Source of the DNA: a bacterium
Lineage (GTDB): Bacteria; Vulcanimicrobiota; Xenobia; Xenobiales; JADMJV01
Length of the DNA stretch: 40,505 nucleotides
Direction: 5' to 3'
NCBI GenBank assembly: GCA_018266105.1
Contig: JAFEBA010000060.1
Location: forward strand, 1-40,505
In this document: positions 29,567-37,642 of the stretch, one piece after another
Layout of the letters: each line of letters begins with the position of its first letter
Position numbering within the stretch: position 1 is the first letter of the stretch
Program-made: the position numbers and the translations under genes
Notes under the pieces: model-generated
Database searches by the model: none
Seen by the model: only the letters and a program-made list of their open reading frames with translations
Told to the model about the DNA's origin: nothing

Positions 29567-32149
29567 ATGCGTATTAGCGATTGGGTCCGGACCTCAATTC
29601 TTGCGGGGCTGTGCGTGGCGTCAGCTTCAGCACAGGAATACCGACTGGGTCAGGCAGTTCAGCCTCTGCGCCAGAACGTCTTCCTGCGCGTCGATCCCGC
29701 CCAGGACCAATTCTCGGGCAAAACCGAAATCGAGGTCGACCTAAAAAAGGCTGGCTCCCCCTTCCGCTTCCACTGCGCGGATATCCAGATAGACAAGGCT
29801 GAACTGGTTCAGGGTTCGCAACGCAAGACTCTGAAGGTGCAAGCCGGAAAAAACGACATTTTCACCGCCACCAGCTCCGTTCCGCTGGCCCCCGGGCGCT
29901 ATCGCCTGATGCTGGACTTTCAAGGACCTTTCAATCGGCGTTCAGCCGGCCTTTATAAGTATCTGGATCAGGGTCGCCCCTTCCTCAGCAGTCAATTCGA
30001 GATGGCCGATGCCCGCCGCTGCTTCCCTTGCTTTGATGAACCGTGCTTCAAAATTCCCTATCAGTTGACGGTCGCTGCCCCGGCCAGCCAGCGTGTCTAC
30101 AACAACTCTCTGGAAGTGAGCAAAAAGAACGACGGAAATTGGGTGGTCCACACCTTTGCCCCCACCTTGCCGATTCCGTCCTACCTGGTGGCTCTGGCTG
30201 TAGGCCCCTTTGATTCCGTCCCGGTCAAGGGAATGTCCGTGCCCGGCTCGATCGTGGCTCCGCAGGGCAAACTCGCTCTGGCCCGCTTCTCTCAGACCGA
30301 AACTCCAGCCATTTTGCGCACCCTGGAGGACTACTTCGGCACCAAGGTGGCCTATTCCAAAGTGGATCAACTGGCCATCACCGAGTTTCCTTTCGGCGCC
30401 ATGGAAAACCCGGGAATGATTACCTACCGGGAAGACACCATTTTACTCAATGAGAAGACGGCTCTGCTCCCCAACCGGGTTGAGGTTCTGCAGACCATTG
30501 CCCACGAGCTGGCCCATCAATGGTTCGGCAATCTGGTCACTATGAAATGGTGGGATGACCTCTGGTTAAACGAAGCCTTCGCCACCTGGATGGCCGACAA
30601 AGTGGTTATCAAACTGCATCCCGAGCTCCAGGTTGTCATGCATACCTGGCAAAACGACGTCATGGCCATGGATGCCAACCTGACCACTCGCCCCATTCGC
30701 AAGCAGGTCAAGAGCGACGCCGATATCATGGATGGGCTTGGTCTGGCCTACGCCAAAGGCTGCGCCGTCCTGAACATGGTCGAACGCTGGCTGGGAGAGA
30801 AAAACTTCCAGAAAGGCATGCGCATCTACATGAAACGCCATCGCCTCCACAATGCGGTGGCCGACGACCTGTGGGGGGCGCTGGCAGAAGCTTCCGGACA
30901 AAACGTAAAAGCTGTGCTGAATTCCTTCACCTCTCAGTCGGGCTTTCCGCTGCTGACGGTGGAGGTAAAGGGCAAACAGGTGAGTTTGTCTCAACAACGC
31001 TACCTGGCTTACGGCGTCAAGGGCCCCGAGCGCAAGTGGGCTTTTCCGGTGGTCTTGCGCTATGGCGCTGGCAATCGCCAGGCCGTGGCCCGACTGTTCC
31101 TGGACAGCGCCACCCAAAACGCCCCTCTGGCCTTTGAGCCCGAATGGATTTTCCCGGATGATGGCGGCGTGGCTTACTATCGCTGGGAACTCTCCGCCCC
31201 CATGTTGAAATCGTTGCTGGCTCATCGCAAGAGTCTTTCGGACCGAGAGAAACTGGCCACGCTCCACAACCTGCTCGGTTTGGTTTCGGCCGGTCGGCTG
31301 GAAATGGGTGATCAGCTGCGCATCGCCTGTGACTTTCTCGAGGAACGCCACCCCGCCGTGGTGGACCAGGCGGTGCAGGTCCTGGCAGCCGATCGGACGC
31401 TTTTCGTCAACGACAGCAACCGTGGCGCCTGGTCAGCCTTTGTCACTCCCCGACTCAAAGCGTTGGGAGATCGGATTGGCTGGACTCCTCGGCCGGGTGA
31501 GCCGGCCAAGACCGACTCGCTGCGCACCGATCTGACCATGCTCTATAGTCTGGATGCCAGCGACCCCGGCCTGATGGCCCGCGCCCGACAGCAGGTCGAC
31601 AACTACTTAAATGGATCGGGAGAGGTTGAGCCCAGCACCATCGTCTCTTACCTGCGCCTTTGCGCTCAGGAAGGCGACGAGGCTTTGCTGCAGAGAGTCA
31701 AGAAAGCCATGGAAGTCAGCGCGGATCCCCAACGCCGCACATATCTTCTCGGCATTCTCGGCTACTTCGGAGTGCCAGCGGTGCAGGACCGGGCGCTGGA
31801 CCTGATGCTGGACCCGGCCGTGACCCCTTCCGACCTGCGCATGCTGATCACTTTCAATGGCTATCAGGAATCCCGCCGCATGCGCCTGCAGAACTGGATT
31901 CTCAAGAACTATAGCGGTCTGCGAGCCAAAATACCCAATGCCTTTGCCGAAGAGATCGTCACCTGCCTGAGCAGTTGCCACGACCGGGAGTCCCTGGAGA
32001 AAATCAAGAGCTTCTTCGCCACCACCCCAAAAGACGATGTTGCGGTGCAGCGCGCTGTCGACAAAATGGCGGAAAGTGCCGAAAATACGATCCGCAATCG
32101 CGAGCGCGGGCAGGCCTCCTTCGACGCGGTGCTCGGGAGCGGGAAGTAA
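29567..32149 (+). CDS. Secreted M1 family zinc aminopeptidase
   Basis: 860 residues; GGAG lies upstream of the ATG and a signal peptide covers residues 1-22 (TSILAGLCVASASA). M1 landmarks: substrate loop GAMENPG (277-283), zinc site HELAH (313-317) with Glu336 (NEAF) as third ligand, and the WFGNLVTMKWWDDLW context. The N-terminal beta domain (24-200) and C-terminal helical domain (about 560-850) complete the family's usual layout. It removes N-terminal residues from peptides in the periplasm or outside. Monocistronic apart from the aquaporin remnant in front; it ends 5 bp from a convergent regulator pseudogene with no hairpin between. Confidence 0.95.
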   Translation: MRISDWVRTSILAGLCVASASAQEYRLGQAVQPLRQNVFLRVDPAQDQFSGKTEIEVDLKKAGSPFRFHCADIQIDKAELVQGSQRKTLKVQAGKNDIFTATSSVPLAPGRYRLMLDFQGPFNRRSAGLYKYLDQGRPFLSSQFEMADARRCFPCFDEPCFKIPYQLTVAAPASQRVYNNSLEVSKKNDGNWVVHTFAPTLPIPSYLVALAVGPFDSVPVKGMSVPGSIVAPQGKLALARFSQTETPAILRTLEDYFGTKVAYSKVDQLAITEFPFGAMENPGMITYREDTILLNEKTALLPNRVEVLQTIAHELAHQWFGNLVTMKWWDDLWLNEAFATWMADKVVIKLHPELQVVMHTWQNDVMAMDANLTTRPIRKQVKSDADIMDGLGLAYAKGCAVLNMVERWLGEKNFQKGMRIYMKRHRLHNAVADDLWGALAEASGQNVKAVLNSFTSQSGFPLLTVEVKGKQVSLSQQRYLAYGVKGPERKWAFPVVLRYGAGNRQAVARLFLDSATQNAPLAFEPEWIFPDDGGVAYYRWELSAPMLKSLLAHRKSLSDREKLATLHNLLGLVSAGRLEMGDQLRIACDFLEERHPAVVDQAVQVLAADRTLFVNDSNRGAWSAFVTPRLKALGDRIGWTPRPGEPAKTDSLRTDLTMLYSLDASDPGLMARARQQVDNYLNGSGEVEPSTIVSYLRLCAQEGDEALLQRVKKAMEVSADPQRRTYLLGILGYFGVPAVQDRALDLMLDPAVTPSDLRMLITFNGYQESRRMRLQNWILKNYSGLRAKIPNAFAEEIVTCLSSCHDRESLEKIKSFFATTPKDDVAVQRAVDKMAESAENTIRNRERGQASFDAVLGSGK

Positions 32150-32154
32150 GCCGC

Positions 32155-32810
32155 TCAGGCCAACTGTCCGTCCGATACGATGGCCTGGACACGGTTCTTC
32201 ACGCCCAACTTCTCATAGATGGTGGTGGCGTAGCGGCGCACAGTTTGCTTGCTCAGGGTCAGCTGCATGGCAATTGCCTCGTTGCTCAGGCCGCGCTGCA
32301 TCAACATAAACACCGCCGTTCTCGAGCCGTCAGGCCCACTCTGGAAACTAGACGTTCACTTTCCGCCAGATCCGCGAAGGCCTGGCGGACCTCGCCACTG
32401 ATCCAGGTCTGCCCCTCGCAGATGACGCGGACCGCCTGAATCAGTGAGTCTGGAGCCTCGTCCTTGAGCACAAAGCCATTCAAATGGAAGCTTCGAAGCG
32501 GAGCCAGATACTCAGGCGCTCTGTGAGCGGACAAAACCAGAACCTTCAGATCGGGTTGAATCTCGCGACACATCTGCAGAGGCGGGCGGGGCAGCCGACC
32601 GGGCATCTCCAGGTCAAGGATTAGCAGCTCCGGCCGGAAGTCACGCACCGCCTCCAAGGTTTCTTCGGCGGTCCGGGCCTCACCCACCACCACGAAGTCG
32701 CCTTGCGCTTCCAAACTCTCGCGAACCCCCACCCGCACCAGCGGATGGTCGTCGGCGACCACAACCGCCACGGGTCTACGATCGACTTTCCTCGGAGTTT
32801 CCACAGTCAA
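32155..32810 (-). pseudogene. NarL/LuxR-family response regulator, frameshifted
   Basis: Residues 1-165 are an intact receiver domain (acidic Asp20-Asp21, phospho-site Asp66 in LLILDLEMPG, LSAHRAPEYL, FVLKDEAPDS) and the start of the LuxR helix-turn-helix (LTARER). The frame then meets a TGA at 32301. One frame over, the rest follows without a break: MQRGLSNEAIAMQLTLSKQT, then IYEKLGVKNRV and the true stop at 32155. One missing base near 32312 explains it. Either a pseudogene or a sequencing error. A close paralogue, also broken, lies at 36477-36896. Confidence 0.88.
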
Positions 32811-33259
32811 CCCTCAATCGATGATCTCAGGCTATTCTTAAACACCTTCTAATTTTTCGCCACCTTAATTGATCCCGACCAAACGAATATGTCGGTACCT
32901 CCACACGAAGTCAGGACCCGCCCTCGTCCAGACCCCACGGGTCTGGGTATCCGAATACCGGTCCCAGTCCCGCACCAGTCAGGTCCAGGATCATGCCCCC
33001 GCCCCCGCAACCCCTTAAAATGACGAAATGAAAACTATTAACGAGGACCGAGAGACACTTTTCTTGCGCCAGCTCCAGGACCCGAGGGCCAGGCTGCGCG
33101 GCCTTCACAACCCGCCCCTGACCCCCGGCCAGCCACCAGCCCAGCCGACTCAGGTGCTGGCTCGGTTGGCCGACCGCGCTTTAACCTACTTTTCCTCACG
33201 TAGGATGTATCTCTAGAGCGTTTTGACCTGGTAAAGCAAGTGGGGTGACGGAGCGCCCC
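32811..33259. other. 449-bp gap with one perfect hairpin, no convincing gene
   Basis: The first 70 bp are AT-rich and probably hold the promoter of the regulator pseudogene. CCAGACCC (32928-32935) and GGGTCTGG (32939-32946) form an 8-bp stem with a 3-base loop. An open frame at 33028-33216 on the plus strand (MKTINEDRETLFLRQLQ...) has no ribosome site and odd Pro/Arg composition; I do not call it a gene. Nothing else is seen. Confidence 0.5.
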
Positions 33260-33901
33260 CTAGCGCAGAGGAATCCAGTCATAAAGAAAGGCCTGGATCA
33301 CCTGTCCGTCCTTATCCTTGAGACCGTGCTCGCGCATGCCGGCGCAGCATTGCCAGATCAGTAGTCGTCCTGCCTTGCGCCTTTCTTCGTCCAGCTGATC
33401 GCACTTGCGGACCATCAGCGCCAGCATTCCACTGGTCGGCGCATAGGCGTTAGACAGACTCGATTCTTGCAGGACCTGAAGCAAGCGCGTGATCAGAAAT
33501 TGCCCCACCCGATCGTGCAGAGCCGGAGTGATGCAACTGAGATCCACAATCTGGCCGAACTGTTCAGGCGAGCCCTCAAAAAGCACGTTGAGGTTCGGAG
33601 GCTTGGCCAGCAAACCCAACAAGTTTCGGGCTTCGCCTTGCGGGCAGGGCAGCACGTACTCACGTCCCTCCGCGCTCAGCTTGACCGGCTCCGGACTGGT
33701 CGACAGTTTTTCCAGCAGGTCCGTATCCTGGGGCTGCAGCTTTCCGTCCGCCACAAGCAAGGCCAACAAGGCACTGGCCTGAGACTTCGACCACTGGCCG
33801 GCCTCCACCACCTCGCTCAAGAGGTCCGACAGTCTGCCTTCCGCCCCCAGCGGCATCATGAGCATCCAGAGGACTAAAAACAATGCTGCGCGGAGCTTCA
33901 T
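33260..33901 (-). CDS. Secreted hypothetical protein, 213 residues
   Basis: ATG 33901 with AAGGA upstream. Signal peptide MKLRAALFLVLWMLMMPLGA (cut near residue 22). The mature protein is helical, with SQASALLALLVADGKLQPQD near the front (the form of a short EF-hand-like or repeat helix pair), a middle segment LLAKPPNLNVLFEGS, and three cysteines in the second half (MVRKCDQL, LIWQCCAGM). Family not recognised. It lies 54 bp downstream of the split GH1-RmlD gene on the same strand. Confidence 0.78.
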   Translation of the reverse strand: MKLRAALFLVLWMLMMPLGAEGRLSDLLSEVVEAGQWSKSQASALLALLVADGKLQPQDTDLLEKLSTSPEPVKLSAEGREYVLPCPQGEARNLLGLLAKPPNLNVLFEGSPEQFGQIVDLSCITPALHDRVGQFLITRLLQVLQESSLSNAYAPTSGMLALMVRKCDQLDEERRKAGRLLIWQCCAGMREHGLKDKDGQVIQAFLYDWIPLR

Positions 33902-33955
33902 GGCGGGTCCTTTTGGGGAACGGGCTGCTTGCCCTTTTCAGAGCCGTCCCCCGTG

Positions 33956-35290
33956 CTAACGTCCCACTGCGTTCGCCTCACTCAAAAATGCTCTCAGGGC
34001 CTCATCCAGGTCGGGCAGCAGATCCGCCCTCTCGCTGGTCAAGGCGCTGAAGAGCGGGCGTGGGGCCCTCCAGCCCAGCTCCTCCGCAGTGGCCGGCTGG
34101 ATCTGACCTTCGGGCAGATGGGCCAGGCGGGCCGTCTGACGGGCCAGTTCCAACCAGCTGATTTGTCCGCGATTGGCCAGGTGCCAGAGACCCGACTCGC
34201 CGTCCACCAGCAAATCCAGGGCGGCGTCCACCAACTGGCTGGTCAGAGTGGGTGAAACCACATTGCCTGCACAGGCGCGCACCTTCTGACCCGAGGTCAG
34301 TCCGCTCAGCAATCGCACCAGTAGATCTTCCTGATGGTATGGGTCCAACAGGCAGGAAGTGCGCACCAGCAGTGTCCGCGGATGCAGTTCCTGCAGGGTC
34401 TGCTCGGCACGATTCAGGGTCTGCCCAAAAACACTGAGAGCTCCCGTTTGATCGCTCTCGCAGTAAGGGCGCCGGGTCCTGCCGTCAAAAACCTGGTTAC
34501 TGGAGAAGCTCAGCAAGGCCAGATGGTGTTCGGCTGCCAGCTCTCCCAGCGTGCGGGCCAAACCCACGTGGGCCTGCTCGCAGCCGGGGCGGTCCGCCTC
34601 GGCCAGCTCCAAGCACTTATACTGGTGTGCGTTCACCACCGCCCAGGGCCGAAACTGACCCAGACACGTCGGCAGGCCCGCAAAGTCACCCAGGAAGGGC
34701 ACGGCAGACAAGCCGCGACGTTGGCACGCTCGCAAGATAGCCTGGCCTAAAGCCGTGCGGGGGCCGATGACCAGCAGAGGTCGACCGCACAGGCGTGCCC
34801 CCTGCCTCCACCAACCCGGGTCCTCCAAACAGGGAGCTTCCGAAACGCCCGCCTGGCCATTTCGCTTTCGAATCCAGCCGGCCAGAGCGGTATCCCGCGG
34901 CGGATGGCTGCGTACGTCGAAGGCACCGGGCTCGTAGTGTCCCGTGCAGCGAGTGACCAGCGAGTTCCACTCAAAGCTCCCTAAAAGGGCCCAGACGGTG
35001 ATCGCTTTCAAGGGGACGGGAATGGACCCCACGCTGCGCCAGACCTCGTCAAGCCAGCGCAGTTGTTCCTCTCGAGTGCACCCGAGATGGACTTCGCTGA
35101 GGAACATCGGCTGAGCATAGCGCTCCGCGGCCTCCCGCAACAGGGTCTCCAGCCCCTGCCGTTCCCCCGCCCTGACGGCCTCCACGTCGGCGTAGCTGTG
35201 GCGACCATTGCCTCCGTGGGTCCATTCGGGATGGCGATCCAGGCACGAGTCCAGAAAGCGTTCACTGGTCAAATAGTAATTCCAACCCAT
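33956..35290 (-). CDS. C-terminal part of split GH1-RmlD fusion protein
   Basis: 444 residues. Residues 1-145 continue a family 1 glycosidase barrel (NYYLTSERFLD, GGNGRHSYADVEAV, the nucleophile strand FLSEVHLGCTREEQ, then HYEPGAFDVRS). Residues 165-444 are a RmlD-like NAD(P)-binding reductase: LLVIGPRTALGQAIL, WAVVNAHQ, SFSSNQVFDG, VVSPTLTSQLVDAALDLLVD, GLWHLANRG. In related bacteria I know these as one protein of about 700 residues. Here the ATG shares its A with the stop of the upstream half (TGATG), and the ATG is a Met inside the barrel, not a natural start. Either one base was lost in a real fusion gene, or the halves are made by coupled reinitiation. Confidence 0.8.
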   Translation of the reverse strand: MGWNYYLTSERFLDSCLDRHPEWTHGGNGRHSYADVEAVRAGERQGLETLLREAAERYAQPMFLSEVHLGCTREEQLRWLDEVWRSVGSIPVPLKAITVWALLGSFEWNSLVTRCTGHYEPGAFDVRSHPPRDTALAGWIRKRNGQAGVSEAPCLEDPGWWRQGARLCGRPLLVIGPRTALGQAILRACQRRGLSAVPFLGDFAGLPTCLGQFRPWAVVNAHQYKCLELAEADRPGCEQAHVGLARTLGELAAEHHLALLSFSSNQVFDGRTRRPYCESDQTGALSVFGQTLNRAEQTLQELHPRTLLVRTSCLLDPYHQEDLLVRLLSGLTSGQKVRACAGNVVSPTLTSQLVDAALDLLVDGESGLWHLANRGQISWLELARQTARLAHLPEGQIQPATAEELGWRAPRPLFSALTSERADLLPDLDEALRAFLSEANAVGR

Positions 35291-36057
35291 CAGGTCGGCG
35301 CACAGGGCTGGCTGACCAGCAGCGCCAGTTCATTCTGCAAGCCAGCCTGACACAGGGTGCGATAGAAAGGGTGCCCCAGACTCACTCGGCCGCACAACAG
35401 GTCCAAGGACAACCAGCGCCGGCGGTTTTCAAAATCGGCCTGGTAGCGCAGGGCCGGCACGCTATGAGTTTTGCCCAGATCCTCAGTCTGCACCAGACGA
35501 GCCAGAGGCTGGTGAGCTCGAATTGCCTGCATGGCCCGCATCGTCCCCAGGCATTGGTAAACCAGAGCCCTGGCGAAAGAGCGGTCGCTGCGTTGGTGTG
35601 GGTACCAGTGGCCGTAGAGAGCGCAAAAGCGAGCCGTGGTGAGGGGTTCATTGACCGGCGTATAGTCCACAATCCAGGGATAGCGTTGGGCCACCCGATC
35701 CGCGAAAGCCGCCAACCGGGTCACGAAACCCGGTTCAGTCAACTCCGCTCCGGGCGGGCCGCTGCCGTGATGCACCAGGCCGGCAATGGGACGAATCCCC
35801 AGCTCTTGTATGCGTTCCAGACGTTGGTCCAGCCAGCTCCAGTCGGACTCGCCCTCCCAACGTTCCCAAAGGATCGGGTAGCGTAATGTCTTTATGCCCA
35901 AATCCACGATTCGGTTCAAGTCATCCAGGCGTTGATAGTGCCCGTTCCAGTTCAGCTGGTCCCAGCGATGCGGACCCACACGGTTGAGAGTGCATTCGAT
36001 GCCCCCCCAGATTTCGATTTGCTGTGCCAAATGACTCGACCTCCCAAACTCTTTCAA
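35290..36057 (-). CDS. N-terminal part of split GH1-RmlD fusion protein
   Basis: 255 residues. Family 1 glycosidase-like barrel start: EIWGGIECTLNRVGPHRWDQ, TLRYPILWERW, GLVHHGSGPPG, YTPVNEPLTTARF (Glu of NEP is the acid/base), YQADFENRRRWLSLDLLCGR. It stops at LVSQPCAPT, where homologues continue into an LTSERFLDE-like strand that is found at the start of the next frame. The junction codon pattern fits loss of one base just before 35290. Alone this half would not be a complete barrel. The start ATG at 36057 has no clear ribosome site. Confidence 0.8.
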   Translation of the reverse strand: MKEFGRSSHLAQQIEIWGGIECTLNRVGPHRWDQLNWNGHYQRLDDLNRIVDLGIKTLRYPILWERWEGESDWSWLDQRLERIQELGIRPIAGLVHHGSGPPGAELTEPGFVTRLAAFADRVAQRYPWIVDYTPVNEPLTTARFCALYGHWYPHQRSDRSFARALVYQCLGTMRAMQAIRAHQPLARLVQTEDLGKTHSVPALRYQADFENRRRWLSLDLLCGRVSLGHPFYRTLCQAGLQNELALLVSQPCAPT

Positions 36058-36476
36058 GCAGATTCAAGCTATCGCACTTTGAGCGAAAATGGACCTGGCG
36101 CTAAGTACTCTGAACTCGGGACACAGTGGGCGGTTGAAGCTGTCACAATCAGCCGATTACCCGAATATCGGCAACTAAGTACCTGGGAGCGAGGGAACCC
36201 GCTCACGCAGGCCGAGTCAATGGAGTGAGCACTGACGACACTCCCGAACATCAGAACCTCAATCAACTAAGTATCCAACAAGTGGTGTCGGCATTGTGAC
36301 CAACTGGAACTCGGGTGCGGAACGAGTGAACGGCTAGTCTGCAAGGCTGAAGAATAACGCCAGCCGCGCTTTTGGTCGTTTTGAGGATGAAGACTGGCGT
36401 CTTGGGCGACAGATTAACGAACTGCTGGAAAGGCAATCCAGACAAAAATCCTCCTGCCGCGCAGAATTCAATTTTT
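36058..36476. other. 419-bp gap, short direct repeats, no gene
   Basis: No reading frame here looks like protein. CTAAGTA occurs at 36101-36107, 36175-36181 and 36267-36273, and GAACTCGGG at 36112-36120 and 36307-36315. These may be chance or operator remnants. It is less GC-rich than its surroundings and lies between two broken genes, so it may be degraded coding sequence. Confidence 0.4.
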
Positions 36477-36896
36477 CTAGGGAGTTACGCAAATGATCGC
36501 TTCCACCCGGTTTTTCACTCCCAGCTTTTCGTAGATCAAGGTGGCATAACGGCGCACTGTCTGTTTGCTGAGCTTGAGCTCATCTGCTATGGCCTGATTA
36601 CTCTTGGCCTCACGCATCTTTTGCAACACCTGCTGTTCTCGAGGTGTCAGTCGTTGGGAGTTGGCCTGGCTGCGTTGGACCCGAGCCAGCTCCAAAGTCT
36701 TCTGCAGAATGACGTGACTGAACCAGACCGAGCCCTCCGCCACAACGCGCAAAGCCTGCAGAAGACAGTCCGGGGCCTCTTGCTTAACCAGGAAACCGGA
36801 AATGCCCAGACCCTGCAGCGGAGCCAGAAATTCCTCATCCGTATGACTGGATAAAACAACAATCTTGAACCCCGGATGGAACGCTTCAAGTGGGAC
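36477..36896 (-). pseudogene. NarL/LuxR-family response regulator, 5'-truncated
   Basis: The visible frame runs from the second half of a receiver domain (FKIVVLSSHTDEEFLAPLQG, GFLVKQEAPDCL) through a complete LuxR helix-turn-helix (LTPREQQVLQKMREAKSNQA, SKQTVRRYAT, IYEKLGVKNRV) to a stop at 36477. The first half of the receiver with its phospho-Asp is gone: homology ends near 36885 and an in-frame stop lies just beyond. An internal ATG at 36752 could still give a 91-residue DNA-binding domain. The recognition helix is almost the same as in the regulator at 32155-32810. Confidence 0.85.
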
Positions 36897-37092
36897 CCTA
36901 AGTTAGCTGATCGGCTTAATGAGCGCGTCCTTGCCGCATACCCGGCTGTAAGTGTTCGAGTCCTGCCGAGGACGGTTACCCAATGCCTATGCAAACGTGG
37001 CGAGGCTCAGGGCCAGATGAATGAAGGCTCCGGTCTGAGGTGGAGAGAAAGCAAGGTCGAGGCCAGAACTCCTTATTTTGACTCCACCTAAA
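36897..37092. other. 196 bp of unexplained sequence between two pseudogenes
   Basis: The truncation point of the regulator lies at one edge and the end of the DUF892 pseudogene at the other. On the plus strand a frame begins ERFKWDPKLADRLNERVLAA and on the minus strand another reads SSGLDLAFSPPQTGAFIHLA. Either could be a transposase scrap, but I cannot match them, and no inverted repeats mark an insertion sequence. Confidence 0.35.
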
Positions 37093-37624
37093 TCAGTCGA
37101 CCCAGCGCCGCGCGCTCTCCAGCCGGTCTGGTGGCTGGCCAACGCCTTGGTCTTGTTGTCCTTGCTGATTTCCGTCAACAAATGATCGGAGGAGATTTCC
37201 TCCTCGAGGCTCTGCTTGAGCAGTGCCAGCGCTTCTTTTAGGCCCAACTGATCGGCAAATCTGCAGGCGCCCCGATAGGCGGCCATCTCGTAATGCTCGA
37301 CCGGTTAGCAGGAGCCGATGATGGCGGCGTCCCGCAGGGGCCCGGCTGGGATTTCCTTGAGGCAGGTCTGACCTTCGGCGTTCAGCCCTTTCTTGGATAT
37401 ACAAATGGCCTTTTGTTCGGCCTGCATGGCCAGTGCTACAGCTATGTGCTGCAGACGCAGATATTGACTCTCGGTCTCTCTAAGGTGATTGAGCCAAGCC
37501 GTCTTTTACTCCTTCGCACTGGCGGCTTCTGCCATTCTGGGCAGAGACTCGAACGGTTGATCCTCGGCGCTGAGCAGGTCGGCAATCTCGTCGCCAGTTG
37601 ATCCAGGCCTTCCACTTTTGACAT
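37093..37624 (-). pseudogene. DUF892 (YciE/YciF) ferritin-like protein, decayed
   Basis: Starting at ATG 37624, 16 bp or so after the catalase stop, the sequence reads MSKVEGLDQLAT, shifts one frame to EIADLLSAEDQPFESLPRMA, and meets a TAA at about 37515. It continues in frame through WLNHLRETESQYLRLQHIAV and LKEIPAGPLRDAAIIGSC, meets a second TAA near 37305, and goes on with VEHYEMAAYRGACRFADQLG and LLKQSLEEEISSDHLLTEIS. The helices match the DUF892 four-helix bundle, stress proteins often encoded beside katE. At least one frameshift and two stops exclude function. A final shift may bring the natural stop to 37093. Confidence 0.88.
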
Positions 37625-37642
37625 CAATTTCTCATCTTCTTT

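Noticed and set aside
33028..33216. A 62-codon plus-strand frame in the gap after the regulator
   Set aside because: There is no ribosome site and the Pro/Arg-rich composition looks random.
36876..37091. A 71-codon plus-strand frame between two pseudogenes
   Set aside because: It starts antisense to the truncated regulator, has no ribosome site and matches no family I know; kept only as unexplained sequence.
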